DNA of 64,000 bases from Alphaproteobacteria bacterium (lineage in GTDB: Bacteria; Pseudomonadota; Alphaproteobacteria; UBA8366): positions 1 to 64,000 of the forward strand of contig JAJFJD010000020.1 in NCBI GenBank assembly GCA_021774335.1. Direction: 5' to 3'. The position numbers and the translations under genes are program-made. The stretch's first letter is position 1. Each line of letters begins with the position of its first letter. Below are positions 33,323 to 41,949 of the stretch, piece by piece. Under the pieces are notes generated by a model. The model searched no databases, was not told where the DNA came from, and was given only the letters and a program-made list of their open reading frames with translations.

Positions 33323-33973
33323 ATGGTCACCATCGCCGTCATGCAACCCTATTTCCTGCCCTACGCCGGCTACTTTCGGCTGTTCGCCGCGGCCGACCGG
33401 GTCGCGCTGTTCGACTGCGTGCAGTTTCCGCGGCGCGGTTGGGTGCATCGCAATCGGCTACCGGACGGCGCGGGTAATCCGGCCTGGCTGACACTGCCTC
33501 TGCGTTCCGATGCGGTGGCAACCCGGATCGCCGATCTTCGGTTCACGGAGGATGCGGCGGCTGCGGTCCAGCAACGCTGCAACCGCTTTCCGCAGCTCCG
33601 GGAAGCGGATCACCCACTCCTATCGAAGGTCCTGGACCCTACACCGGATGTCATCGGATACCTCGAGACGCTGTTGCGGCAATGCTGTGGTCACCTGGGC
33701 CTGCCCTTCGAGACCACACGGACAAGCAGCCTCGACATCGACCCGGCACTGCGGGGCCAGGACCGCGTGCTCGCAATCGTCGAGGCGCTCGGCGGTGACA
33801 GATACATCAATCTCGAAGGCGGCCAAGCGCTGTACGATCCTGCCGCATTTGCCGACCGCGGAATCGAGCTGTCATTCCTGCCCGCGTGGCAGGGATCGAC
33901 CTGGAGCATCCTGCAACGGCTGTTATCCGAATCGCCCGCTGGCGTGGCGGATGAAATTTGCGGACAGCTCTGA
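33323..33973 (+). CDS. WbqC family protein
   Basis: The 216-residue product starts VTIAVMQPYFLPYAGYFRLF, the WbqC signature, and keeps FDCVQFPRRGWVHRNRLP and the later GDRYINLEGGQALYD. WbqC-like proteins occur in O-antigen and modified-sugar clusters; their exact reaction is not settled, and a transfer or modification role on amino sugars has been suggested. It sits alone on the plus strand and ends 1 base before the minus-strand TPR/GT41 gene. Confidence 0.9.
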   Translation: MVTIAVMQPYFLPYAGYFRLFAAADRVALFDCVQFPRRGWVHRNRLPDGAGNPAWLTLPLRSDAVATRIADLRFTEDAAAAVQQRCNRFPQLREADHPLLSKVLDPTPDVIGYLETLLRQCCGHLGLPFETTRTSSLDIDPALRGQDRVLAIVEALGGDRYINLEGGQALYDPAAFADRGIELSFLPAWQGSTWSILQRLLSESPAGVADEICGQL

Positions 33974-33974
33974 C

Positions 33975-36155
33975 CTATTCATCAACCAGTTGCTTGAGAA
34001 CGTCATGAAGCGCCCGGACATGGGTCATGTCCTCGAAGATGCGCGGCGCGGCCGCCTCGATACGCTGCTCTAGGTCCGTTCGGAAATCACGATCGATTGC
34101 CAGCCGGACCGCGATGTCCACATAGTCTTCGGCCGACTCCGCGACCGTATCGGTAACACCCATCAAGCGATAGAGCGCCAGCGCGTAGCGACCCCGCAGG
34201 AACCGGCCGGGCCATGTCACGATCGGCGTGCCCATGGCAATCGCCTGCCAGCAGGTATTGCCGCCGCCGAAGGGCCGCGTATCCAGCGACACATCCGCCA
34301 GTTTCACCACGGTCAGGAAATCCATGTGGCTCATGGTCGGCAGGAACCGCACCCGATCCGCCGCGTTGCCCAGCGTTCGTGCGAAACGGGCCTTAATCTT
34401 CTCCACCAGGCGCGGATTGTAGCCTGTCGGTAAAAGCAGTAATCCCGCAGGATCCCGCTCCAGGATCCCGGCGAACAACCTATCCATGTCGGGATGCAGC
34501 TTGATCAAGGTTTGGGCGCAGAAATAGAGCGGCACATCCTCCGGCAAATCAAACGCGTCCCGTGGTTTAAGCGGGTCCGGAACGGATGGCCGTTCGTAAT
34601 AGGTCGGCGCGCCAGGCAAACGGACGAGCTGCTCGCTGTAATGCTCTTCCGCGTCGGTCGGCTCCTGCAGGTCGCCGCTGATATAGCGGTCGAGTGCCGG
34701 AATGCCGATCGTATCGGGATGTCCCCCCAGGACCACCTGCACCGGCGCCAGCCGTGCGAAGGCCAGGAAATAGGTCATCGGCTCCATGCCGATATCGGTG
34801 TAGAGGAGGACATCGAGTTCTTCTTCAGCAATGCGTTGGCGTGCCGTCGCAAGATCCATCGGCAGGGTTACGGCGGTGTCCGCTTCGTCGGCCATTTGGC
34901 GCCAGAGCGGGTCGTCCGATGCGCCGACGCGGAAAACCGTCACCGAGAATGAGTCCCGCGGCAGGAATCTGACAACACCGTGAAAACACCATCCGACCGC
35001 GTTCGTGCCGAACTGCCGGGACACGAAACCCAGCTTTAACCTGCGACCCGGCTCCCGCGCCGCGCCGCCACAGTGATCCGCGACATACGCCAAGGACGGA
35101 CACGCCATTTCATACAGCCGCGCCAGGTCGGCCTGCAGGTCCCGGTTGTTCGTGTCGTGATAGGACAGATTGAAGTTGGTAACACCTACTTCACGGTTTG
35201 CATCGCGCAGGTGTGGCGGATCAGCCAACAATGCGGCAATCGCATCGGTCATCCGGCGCCGCGCCGACTGCAAATCTTCGGCAGTGTCCGCGACCACCGG
35301 CAGCAGTGTCGCCTTCTTAATCCGGACGCCGGCATCGGGCTGTAGCGCAAGCGCGGCGGCATAGGCGTCGTCCGCTTCATCGATATCGCCCACTTTACGC
35401 AACGCGTTACCGAGATTCTCGTGCGCCGCCGCAACCGTACCGTCTCGCGCCACTGCATCCCGCAGGCATCGCACGGCCTCTTCGAACGCACCCAGTTCCA
35501 ACAGCGTAACGCCGAGGTTGTTGCGCGGCTCGACGGCGCCGGGGTCGAGCACGATAGCCGCGCGATACAATGCCGCCGCCTCGCGGGGAAGCCCGATGTC
35601 CATGCACAGGACGCCGAGATTGCATTTGGCCATCGCGTCGTCCGGAAACTCCTCCACCAAACCGCGATAGAGGTTGGCGGCAGCCTCGAACCGGCCGGCC
35701 GCCTTCAAGGTCGCTGCCAAATTATTCCTGATTCCCGGATTCCCGGGATCGTCCTTCAACGCCCGATCATATTCCGCCAAGGCTTGGTCGGGATTTCCCT
35801 GCGCCGCCAGCGTGTTCGCAAGGTTGAACCGCGCCATGGCCGCCCCTGGCTGTATTTCGAGCGCAGCGCGGAAGCTTGCTTCGGCCTGTGCCAGCCGGCC
35901 AGCCGACCGGTAGACCGTCCCTAGATTCGACAGAATGGTGGTGCTTTCGACATTCAATGCCGCGGCCCGCTCGATCAATCCAATCGCGGTGTCGACATCG
36001 CCGCGCTGCGAAGCAAGCACGCCGCGCATGTGCAGAGCATCCACGTTGTCGGGATCGAGAATAAGAACCTTCAGATAAAGCGCCTCCGCCTCGTCGTTCT
36101 GTCCAGCCTGATGCTGTTGTTTTGCCTCGGCCAGAATCGGCGCCGCATCGCTCAC
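33975..36155 (-). CDS. TPR/GT41-like transferase (SPINDLY/OGT type), His-less variant
   Basis: A 726-residue protein with TPR repeats in about residues 5-270. A C-terminal GT41 region follows: LKLGFVSRQFGTNAVGWCFH, VQVVLGGHPDTIGIPALDRY, FCAQTLIKLHPDMDRLFAGI and LDTRPFGGGNTCWQAIAMGT. The Lys of LIKLHP corresponds to the UDP-contacting Lys of OGT. The His normally found in the S-x-D-F-x-x-H motif is Asn here (FGTN), unlike the neighbour, which keeps FSDH. Its start overlaps the neighbour's stop by 4 bases. Likely a cytoplasmic protein glycosyltransferase or a variant with altered chemistry. Confidence 0.88.
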   Translation of the reverse strand: MSDAAPILAEAKQQHQAGQNDEAEALYLKVLILDPDNVDALHMRGVLASQRGDVDTAIGLIERAAALNVESTTILSNLGTVYRSAGRLAQAEASFRAALEIQPGAAMARFNLANTLAAQGNPDQALAEYDRALKDDPGNPGIRNNLAATLKAAGRFEAAANLYRGLVEEFPDDAMAKCNLGVLCMDIGLPREAAALYRAAIVLDPGAVEPRNNLGVTLLELGAFEEAVRCLRDAVARDGTVAAAHENLGNALRKVGDIDEADDAYAAALALQPDAGVRIKKATLLPVVADTAEDLQSARRRMTDAIAALLADPPHLRDANREVGVTNFNLSYHDTNNRDLQADLARLYEMACPSLAYVADHCGGAAREPGRRLKLGFVSRQFGTNAVGWCFHGVVRFLPRDSFSVTVFRVGASDDPLWRQMADEADTAVTLPMDLATARQRIAEEELDVLLYTDIGMEPMTYFLAFARLAPVQVVLGGHPDTIGIPALDRYISGDLQEPTDAEEHYSEQLVRLPGAPTYYERPSVPDPLKPRDAFDLPEDVPLYFCAQTLIKLHPDMDRLFAGILERDPAGLLLLPTGYNPRLVEKIKARFARTLGNAADRVRFLPTMSHMDFLTVVKLADVSLDTRPFGGGNTCWQAIAMGTPIVTWPGRFLRGRYALALYRLMGVTDTVAESAEDYVDIAVRLAIDRDFRTDLEQRIEAAAPRIFEDMTHVRALHDVLKQLVDE

Positions 36156-38227
36156 GCCGAAACCTCCAGCAAGAAACCGGCAAGGGCCCGGCCGGCCCGC
36201 GCATCATCAAACAACACATCGCATCGTTCCCGGATATCTGCGGAGATTTTCGCACGCGCCGCCGGATCGGTACCAAGCCGGACCGCGATTTCTACATAGT
36301 CCTGCGGAGACTCCGCTATGCAATCCGACAGATCCATATGCCGGTAATGCGCCAGTGTCCCACGCCCCCGCAACGAGTTACCGGGCAGCGTCACGATCGG
36401 AAGCCCGGCTGCGAATCCCTGGTAACTAGTATTGCCACCGCCGAACGGCCATGTGTCGAGCAACACATCGGCGCTTGCCATCACCGCGAGGAACCGCTCG
36501 ACCGCAACGCGCGGCAGGAACCGGACACGATCTAATTCATCGCCAAAGACCGGACGCCAGCGATCCTTCAGCCGATCGGTTATCACGGGGTCGCTGCCCT
36601 CGAAGAACACCAGGCACCCCGCGGGATCACGGCGCAAAATTTCCGCGAGGGGCCCATCCATGTCCGGATGAATCTTGAACAAGCTCTGCGGGCAAAGATA
36701 AGCGGTCGCGTCATCCGGCAACCCGAGATCCGCTCGGGGCCGGGCCGCGTCCGGCATGTCAGGCCGCCGGTAGCAAGTCTGAACGCCGTCGAGCCGAACG
36801 AGACGTTCACTGTATTGCGACTGCCCATCCTCCGGTTCCGCGACATCGTTGGAGAGATAGTAGTCGACGGTGGGGATACCGGTCGTGACGGGATGCCCCC
36901 AGAGGGCACATTGAACCGGCGCCAGCCGGGCATGGGCCAACAAATAGCTCAAACTTTCCATGCCGATATCGGCATAAATTAAAACATCGATTTCACTTTC
37001 GGCGATTGCCTTGCGCGCCGGCGAATAGGCATACGGCAGATCGACCACCGTGGTCGCATCACGAAGTTCCGGCAAGACGCTGCCTGTCGACGATGCCGCC
37101 GCGAAGAGGGTCACTTCAAACCGCTCCTTCGGTAAATAACCGATCAACCCGCGCATCGTCCACGCAACGGCGTGATCCGAAAAATAGGACGAGAAGATTC
37201 CCACGCGCAACGGCCCGCCGTCATCCCGTTTCGCCCCGTCAGCGCAATGCGGCGCCGTCCAATCGAGCGTCGGGCACATCCGACGGATCGTATCGGAAAG
37301 ATTCTTCATGACATCCCGGTCATTCGCGCCGTGATAGGCGAGATAGAAATTCATAACCGGCGTATCGAGCGGCGGCCCCGGCAAGTGCGTATCTGTCTCG
37401 GACAAGGCTTGAATACGGGTCGAGAATCGGTCACGCCAACGTTCGATATCCTCACCTGACTTTGGAATGACCGGCAACAACCCCGCATCCGCCAACAGAA
37501 ATCTCGGATCGCGCCGCAGGCCGATCGCCGCCGCGAAACCGGCCTCGGCAGCCTCGGGGTCGCCGCGCGCCGCCAGCGCCAGGGCCCGGTTAAAATGCGC
37601 GTCGGCATAGGCCGGATTCAATTCAATCGCGCGGTCGAGCGACACGAGTGCATCATCGTAGCGCCGCTGCGCCTTGAGGACATTGCCAAGATTGTTATGC
37701 GCCGCGGCGAGGTCCGGCTGGAGTTCGATCGTCTTGCGGAAGGCGGCGATGGCTTGGTCTACCTTACCGAGCGACCGCAGAACGACACCCAAATTGATAT
37801 ATGCGCTGGCACTGTCGGGCCGCAATCGAATCGCCTGGCGCAACGCCACCTCCGCCTCGGCAAACCGCCCTATTGTCCGTAAGGCGACGCCGAGGTTGTT
37901 GCAGGCGTCCACACTTTCCGGATCGAGTTCGAGCGCCCGCTTGTAGTATCCAAGCGCGGCCATCGCATCGCCTCCCGCGACGGCCACCGCCCCCGCGTTG
38001 ACATGGAACATAACCTCCGACGGCTTGACCGCGATCGCGTCGGTAATCCGTTGCAACGCCTCGCGATGCCGGCCCAATGCGTGGAGCGACAGACCGTCGA
38101 GATGAAGCGCATCGGCGTGCGAAGGATTCGCGTCGAGAACCGTCTCGAACAACGCCCGCGCTTTCGCATGGTCGCCCTGACGCTGCAAATCGAGCGCGGT
38201 TTCCAGAACCTTAATATCGTCCGGCAT
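36152..38227 (-). CDS. TPR/GT41-like transferase (SPINDLY/OGT type)
   Basis: A 691-residue protein with TPR repeats to about residue 260. A GT41 domain follows: RVGIFSSYFSDHAVAWTMRG with the motif His, VQCALWGHPVTTGIPTVDYY, LCPQSLFKIHPDMDGPLAEI and LDTWPFGGGNTSYQGFAAGL. The catalytic-region His and the Lys of LFKIHP are retained. No signal peptide. It is the first gene of the pair with 33975-36155. Its targets are unknown; flagellin is a candidate because these genes flank the flagellin locus. Confidence 0.9.
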   Translation of the reverse strand: MPDDIKVLETALDLQRQGDHAKARALFETVLDANPSHADALHLDGLSLHALGRHREALQRITDAIAVKPSEVMFHVNAGAVAVAGGDAMAALGYYKRALELDPESVDACNNLGVALRTIGRFAEAEVALRQAIRLRPDSASAYINLGVVLRSLGKVDQAIAAFRKTIELQPDLAAAHNNLGNVLKAQRRYDDALVSLDRAIELNPAYADAHFNRALALAARGDPEAAEAGFAAAIGLRRDPRFLLADAGLLPVIPKSGEDIERWRDRFSTRIQALSETDTHLPGPPLDTPVMNFYLAYHGANDRDVMKNLSDTIRRMCPTLDWTAPHCADGAKRDDGGPLRVGIFSSYFSDHAVAWTMRGLIGYLPKERFEVTLFAAASSTGSVLPELRDATTVVDLPYAYSPARKAIAESEIDVLIYADIGMESLSYLLAHARLAPVQCALWGHPVTTGIPTVDYYLSNDVAEPEDGQSQYSERLVRLDGVQTCYRRPDMPDAARPRADLGLPDDATAYLCPQSLFKIHPDMDGPLAEILRRDPAGCLVFFEGSDPVITDRLKDRWRPVFGDELDRVRFLPRVAVERFLAVMASADVLLDTWPFGGGNTSYQGFAAGLPIVTLPGNSLRGRGTLAHYRHMDLSDCIAESPQDYVEIAVRLGTDPAARAKISADIRERCDVLFDDARAGRALAGFLLEVSA

Positions 38228-38286
38228 GGTGCGGCCGTCTACGTTGACGTTTACCCGACGGGCCGGCGGCTGTTAGACTCACCAGC

Positions 38287-38949
38287 ATGAAAAGACTGGT
38301 GATCTTCGGCACGGGCCAGATCGGTCAGGTCGCACATTACTATTTCTCGAAAGATAGTGACTACACCGTTGCGGGTTTCACCGTCGATGCGGACTATCTT
38401 ACCGAGGATACGGTGCAGGGTCTTCCGGTATTTCCCTTCGAAACTTTGGACGAACACCTTTCGCCCGACGACGCCGATATATTCATCGCCATGGGATACG
38501 GCGGTCTGAACCAACAGCGCCGCGCCAAATTGGCGGAAGCGCGGGCGAAAGGCTATCGCGCCGCCCGCTACATCTCGACGAAGGCATCGGTCTGGGATGG
38601 CTTCGAGGCCCGCGACAATCTGTTTCTGCTTGAGAACAATGTCGTCCAACCCGGTGTAACGATTGGCGAAAACACCACGCTGTGGAGCGGCAATCATATC
38701 GGCCACCACGCAACGATCGGCGCGAACGTATTCATCGCCAGCCATGCGGTCGTCTCGGGCGCGGTGACCATCGGCGACAACTGCTTCATCGGCGTCAACG
38801 CCACCATCGCGGACAACCTGGCGATCGGCGACGACTGTGTCGTCGGCGCCGGCGCATTGATCCTTGCGGACGCGCCGGACAAGAGCGTTTATTCCGGAGC
38901 GGCAAGCGAGAAATCCAAAGTTCCGAGCAACCGGCTTAGAGGACTTTGA
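38287..38949 (+). CDS. NeuD-like sugar O-acetyltransferase (left-handed beta helix)
   Basis: A 220-residue protein with an N-terminal nucleotide-type fold (KRLVIFGTGQIGQVAHYYFS). A hexapeptide-repeat beta helix follows (VVQPGVTIGENTTLWSGNHI, GHHATIGANVFIASHAVVSG, DNCFIGVNATIADNLAIGDD). This is the layout of NeuD/PglD-type acyltransferases acting on sugars such as amino sugars or nonulosonates. The GHHATIG segment holds the usual catalytic-type His. It begins 59 bases after the divergent TPR/GT41 gene and overlaps the next gene (TGATG). Confidence 0.88.
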   Translation: MKRLVIFGTGQIGQVAHYYFSKDSDYTVAGFTVDADYLTEDTVQGLPVFPFETLDEHLSPDDADIFIAMGYGGLNQQRRAKLAEARAKGYRAARYISTKASVWDGFEARDNLFLLENNVVQPGVTIGENTTLWSGNHIGHHATIGANVFIASHAVVSGAVTIGDNCFIGVNATIADNLAIGDDCVVGAGALILADAPDKSVYSGAASEKSKVPSNRLRGL

Positions 38950-39860
38950 TGCGGTGGCGGAAACTCGGCAGAATTTTTACCGCCGAGGGGCAACGGCCCT
39001 GGATGCACAGCCACACGTCGATGCCCTTCGCGGAGTCGCTGGCGAACGGCCGCATCCGGATTTGGTTCACGCCACGCGACCGGCAGAACCAATCCCATCT
39101 CGCCTGGCTTGAAACCCATACCGACAATCCGGCGGCGATCCTGGATTTGGCGGAGACGCCAACGCTCGCACCGGGCGCGGATGGCGCATTCGACGATACG
39201 GGAGCGATGGGGTCATGGCTGGTGGACCACGACAATGACCGGCGCCACTACTACATCGGCTGGACACAGTCGGGCGTGGCCCCGTTTCACCTTTCGATCG
39301 GTGTCGCGCTAAACCGGGACGGCGGCACGGCGTTCGCCCGGATCGACGGCAATCCCGTACATGATCGCAATCCGCACGACCCGGTCCTCGTCTCGACGCC
39401 CTGCGTGCTCGTCGCGGATGGCCAGTGGGTGATGTACTACCTCTCGGCCACCCGATGGCGTTCTGGAAATACATTCCCCGACTACAACATTCGCCGAGCA
39501 ACCAGTCCGGACGGTTTCGATTGGAAGGCCGACGCCATTCCTTGCATCGACTTCGCTGGCCCTTCCGAATGTGCAATCGCCCGCCCCTGCGTTGTCCGGG
39601 ACGGTGATCTGTGGCGGATGTGGTATTGCCACCGGGGCGATGATTATCCGTATCGGATCGGTTATGCGGAGTCCGGCGACAGCAGAGCCTGGACCCGGCG
39701 CGACGATCAGGCCGGACTGACAGTGTCGGATGATGGCTGGGACAGCGACATGACCGCCTACCCGTTTGTCTTCGATCATGCCGGAAATCGCTACATGCTC
39801 TACGCCGGCAACGGATACGGCCGCGCTGGGATGGGACTTGCCGTTCTGGACCAGGACTAG
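38949..39860 (+). CDS. Five-bladed propeller glycosidase-like protein
   Basis: A 303-residue protein of the GH43/GH130-like beta-propeller type, with repeated blade patterns: NGRIRIWFTPRDRQNQSHLA, VDHDNDRRHYYIGWTQSG, ADGQWVMYYLSATRWRSGN, DGDLWRMWYCHRGDDYPYRI and AGNRYMLYAGNGYGRAG. Acidic residues sit at blade ends, but I cannot assign catalytic ones. No signal peptide, so it would act in the cytoplasm on a precursor. The ATG at 38949 overlaps the upstream stop. Similar proteins occur in surface-glycan clusters; a hydrolase, phosphorylase or transferase role is open. Confidence 0.75.
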   Translation: MRWRKLGRIFTAEGQRPWMHSHTSMPFAESLANGRIRIWFTPRDRQNQSHLAWLETHTDNPAAILDLAETPTLAPGADGAFDDTGAMGSWLVDHDNDRRHYYIGWTQSGVAPFHLSIGVALNRDGGTAFARIDGNPVHDRNPHDPVLVSTPCVLVADGQWVMYYLSATRWRSGNTFPDYNIRRATSPDGFDWKADAIPCIDFAGPSECAIARPCVVRDGDLWRMWYCHRGDDYPYRIGYAESGDSRAWTRRDDQAGLTVSDDGWDSDMTAYPFVFDHAGNRYMLYAGNGYGRAGMGLAVLDQD

Positions 39861-39869
39861 ACCGCCGCG

Positions 39870-40709
39870 TCAGTCGCCGTTGGTTTCATCGCCGAATATT
39901 CGGTCAAGATCGACACGGTCGGGAACCCCGTCAAAAAGCAGGTCGTCCCGCGGTTTGTAGATATAGGGGTTGGGATAGTCGCGCGCGGCAAAGCTTGGTT
40001 CGTCGAGATTGTTGTAGCGGAAGCTGACGGCCCAGCGAACGCCGTCGCCCTGTGCCGCGCCAGTCCGATGCACCAGGAACATCGAAAAGATCACAAGGTC
40101 GCCAGGTTCCGCCTCGATCGCTTGAAACGTCTCGCCCTCGATCGCGGCGGCCTGCACGCAATTGCCGAATGCATGCGGTTCGGACGGCAAAAGCCCGTTA
40201 CGGTGGCTGCCGGGAATCACTTCGAGCGGTGCGTTATCGGCAGCGGCAGAGACCAGCGGCAACCACGCAACCACCGCGTCGAGACTACCCTGCACGCTGC
40301 GCCAGTCCTGATGCGGCGGCGTGCGGTGATACCCGCCGGGAACCTTCAACGCTTCGGAGACGATGTGAACGACAGGACGCGTCGAGATCACCGGCTGCCG
40401 CAGCCCCAACCCGGACAGCGTGCCCAAGAGGCGTTCACTGACGCCTAGCCGGTGCAGCGCCGGCAGATACTGGGTCAGTTTCGCTGCAGCGAGATAACTC
40501 GGCATCGATTTTTGGAACAGATTGGCCAACGCTCGGTCGAACGCGGGTCCCGTATTGTCTGCCGCCGCCAAATCATGCCGCCGCATCTGCTGGCGAAAGA
40601 TTTCCCGAAAGGCATCGACCAAATCGCCGGGTTCGGTGCCGTCAAAGAAATTGCGGAGAATAACTACTCCGTCTTCGTTCAGTGCCCGGCGTCGTGCTGT
40701 GTCGTCCAT
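39870..40709 (-). CDS. PhyH-type Fe(II)/2-oxoglutarate dioxygenase
   Basis: A 279-residue protein of the phytanoyl-CoA dioxygenase family. The iron ligands are visible: H-x-D in TPPHQDWRSVQGS and the distal His in FSMFLVHRTGAAQG, followed by RWAVSFRYNN with the 2-oxoglutarate Arg. The PLEVIPGSHRNGLLP segment is typical. I start at the ATG at 40709; another ATG lies at 40727. Such enzymes hydroxylate small molecules or sugars; here a glycan modification is inferred. It converges with the propeller gene and is divergent from the methyltransferase. Confidence 0.87.
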   Translation of the reverse strand: MDDTARRRALNEDGVVILRNFFDGTEPGDLVDAFREIFRQQMRRHDLAAADNTGPAFDRALANLFQKSMPSYLAAAKLTQYLPALHRLGVSERLLGTLSGLGLRQPVISTRPVVHIVSEALKVPGGYHRTPPHQDWRSVQGSLDAVVAWLPLVSAAADNAPLEVIPGSHRNGLLPSEPHAFGNCVQAAAIEGETFQAIEAEPGDLVIFSMFLVHRTGAAQGDGVRWAVSFRYNNLDEPSFAARDYPNPYIYKPRDDLLFDGVPDRVDLDRIFGDETNGD

Positions 40710-40773
40710 GCCGCGACTGTACGTCATGCAGCCTGGGCTTCCAAATATCGAAACGCTGTGCCAGCTTGCATGT

Positions 40774-41427
40774 ATGGCGTCCGATACCCCGAAGAAAACG
40801 ATCCGCGATCTGCCCTACCGGCACCTCGCAGCCCACTACGAAGCATGCCTCGACCGGCATGGAGATTCGCATTTGGGGGTGGATTGGCCGAATGCCGATG
40901 ATGCGGAAACGCGCTACCGGGTGATGCTCGACATCGTTCGAACACCGCAGGACGCGCCGGTATCCCTCCTTGATATTGGATGTGGCGCCGGTCACCTGCT
41001 GGAGCATATCAGGACCACAGGACGATCGTTCAACTATCAGGGCCTCGACATCTCCGAAAAATTCGTCGACCTCTGCCGCGACAAATTCCCGGAAACCACG
41101 TTCCATCACGCCGACCTCCTGCAGGACACGCGCGGGATCGAACCCGCCGACTACGTGATCCTGAATGGTGTCTTCACGGAGAAGCTGAGCCTCTCGCAAG
41201 ACGACATGGTCGACTTCATGCAGGCATTGTTAACAGCGGCCTGGCCGCTTGCGGTCAAAGGTCTGGCGTTCAATGTCATGTCGGCCCAGGTCGACTGGCA
41301 GCGCGACGATCTGTTTCACATGCCGTTCGACGCGCTCGCGGATTTCCTGACCAAGACCCTGACCCGCAGATTTGTCTTCCGCCAGGATTATGGCCTGTAT
41401 GAATATACCGTCTATCTCCACCGCTGA
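40774..41427 (+). CDS. Class I SAM-dependent methyltransferase
   Basis: A 217-residue protein with motif I VSLLDIGCGAGHLLEHI, a motif II-like NYQGLDISEKFVDLCRDKF and later ADYVILNGVFTEKLS. It is a small-molecule-type methyltransferase; the acceptor is unknown. The start at 40774 (MASDTPKK) is a choice; the frame is open far upstream, and an ATG at 40726 would run into the divergent dioxygenase start. The last gene of the glycan island, it is followed by two ftr-like palindromes. Confidence 0.85.
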   Translation: MASDTPKKTIRDLPYRHLAAHYEACLDRHGDSHLGVDWPNADDAETRYRVMLDIVRTPQDAPVSLLDIGCGAGHLLEHIRTTGRSFNYQGLDISEKFVDLCRDKFPETTFHHADLLQDTRGIEPADYVILNGVFTEKLSLSQDDMVDFMQALLTAAWPLAVKGLAFNVMSAQVDWQRDDLFHMPFDALADFLTKTLTRRFVFRQDYGLYEYTVYLHR

Positions 41428-41444
41428 TATTCAGACGACGATAA

Positions 41445-41463
41445 CCCGGCAAAATTTGCCGGG
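41445..41463. promoter_or_regulatory. Candidate FlbD enhancer, perfect 19-base palindrome
   Basis: CCCGGCAAAATTTGCCGGG is a perfect inverted repeat with 9-base arms around a central A, the best copy in the window. It lies 18 bases after the methyltransferase stop. As a hairpin it lacks a T-run, so a protein site is preferred over a terminator. Confidence 0.65.
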
Positions 41464-41481
41464 CAGATTCACACCCATCAT

Positions 41482-41500
41482 CTCGGCAGTATTTGCCGGG
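41482..41500. promoter_or_regulatory. Candidate FlbD enhancer, second copy
   Basis: CTCGGCAGTATTTGCCGGG has perfect CGGCA and TGCCG arms with a 5-base spacer, 37 bases centre to centre from the first copy. It lies about 220 bases before the flaG sigma-54 site. Confidence 0.6.
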
Positions 41501-41721
41501 CGCTCGGCCTGATTGCAAATCCGAAGTTGAGCATAACCGCACCAGCCAAGCACCTTGGGTTGACTGGATCGGAAGCCTTCGACCCAACGCCTCTACCGCC
41601 TCATTTAATATTGTATTTTCAATGTCTTATATGGGTCCGTAGACCTGCCATATTGGTCGTCGCCATCAATCCGGACCGACCACGTATTTCGTCCAAAACA
41701 ACCGAAAAAAAATCGTCCCAT

Positions 41722-41737
41722 TGGCACAACGGTTGCA
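41722..41737 (+). promoter_or_regulatory. Sigma-54 promoter upstream of flaG
   Basis: TGGCACAACGGTTGCA has GG-N10-GC spacing, TGGCAC at -24 and an exact TTGCA at -12, the closest match to consensus in the window. The flaG ATG is 212 bases downstream, implying a leader of about 200 bases. Confidence 0.7.
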
Positions 41738-41949
41738 TGCCTCATGGGGACATAATTACCCAGACCCCGAACGCGAATTATCACTGACGTTCAAAATACT
41801 TGGTTCTGGGAAGACCCGTCCGGCGCAGAAGAACTTGAGCGGCCGGGCGGCGTTAAGAACGTGCGGCAAAAAAAAATTCTGAACAATGCACCGAAAGGCC
41901 GCATGAAACACCGCCATGAACCGGCAGAAAGCAGGTTCAGGAGGGCATT

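Larger units (their letters stand above)
41428..41949. other. Intergenic region between methyltransferase and flaG
   Basis: A 522-base gap with two CGGCA-N5-TGCCG palindromes (41445 and 41482), a near-consensus sigma-54 promoter at 41722-41737 and a GC-poor stretch at 41855-41880. The short open frames in it look random. The flaG ribosome site AGGAGGGC is at the right end. Confidence 0.65.

Noticed and set aside
36152-38227. Maf-type flagellin glycosyltransferase
   Set aside because: The domain pattern is TPR plus GT41, with no Maf-like sequence visible; Maf was not found anywhere in the window.
41445-41463. The CCCGGCAAAATTTGCCGGG palindrome as a transcription terminator of the methyltransferase
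   Set aside because: No T-run follows in either direction, and the same dyad recurs upstream of promoters, so a protein-binding site explains it better.
41527-41787. An 86-residue plus-strand frame in the gap before flaG
   Set aside because: It contains the sigma-54 promoter, has no ribosome site and no recognisable sequence.
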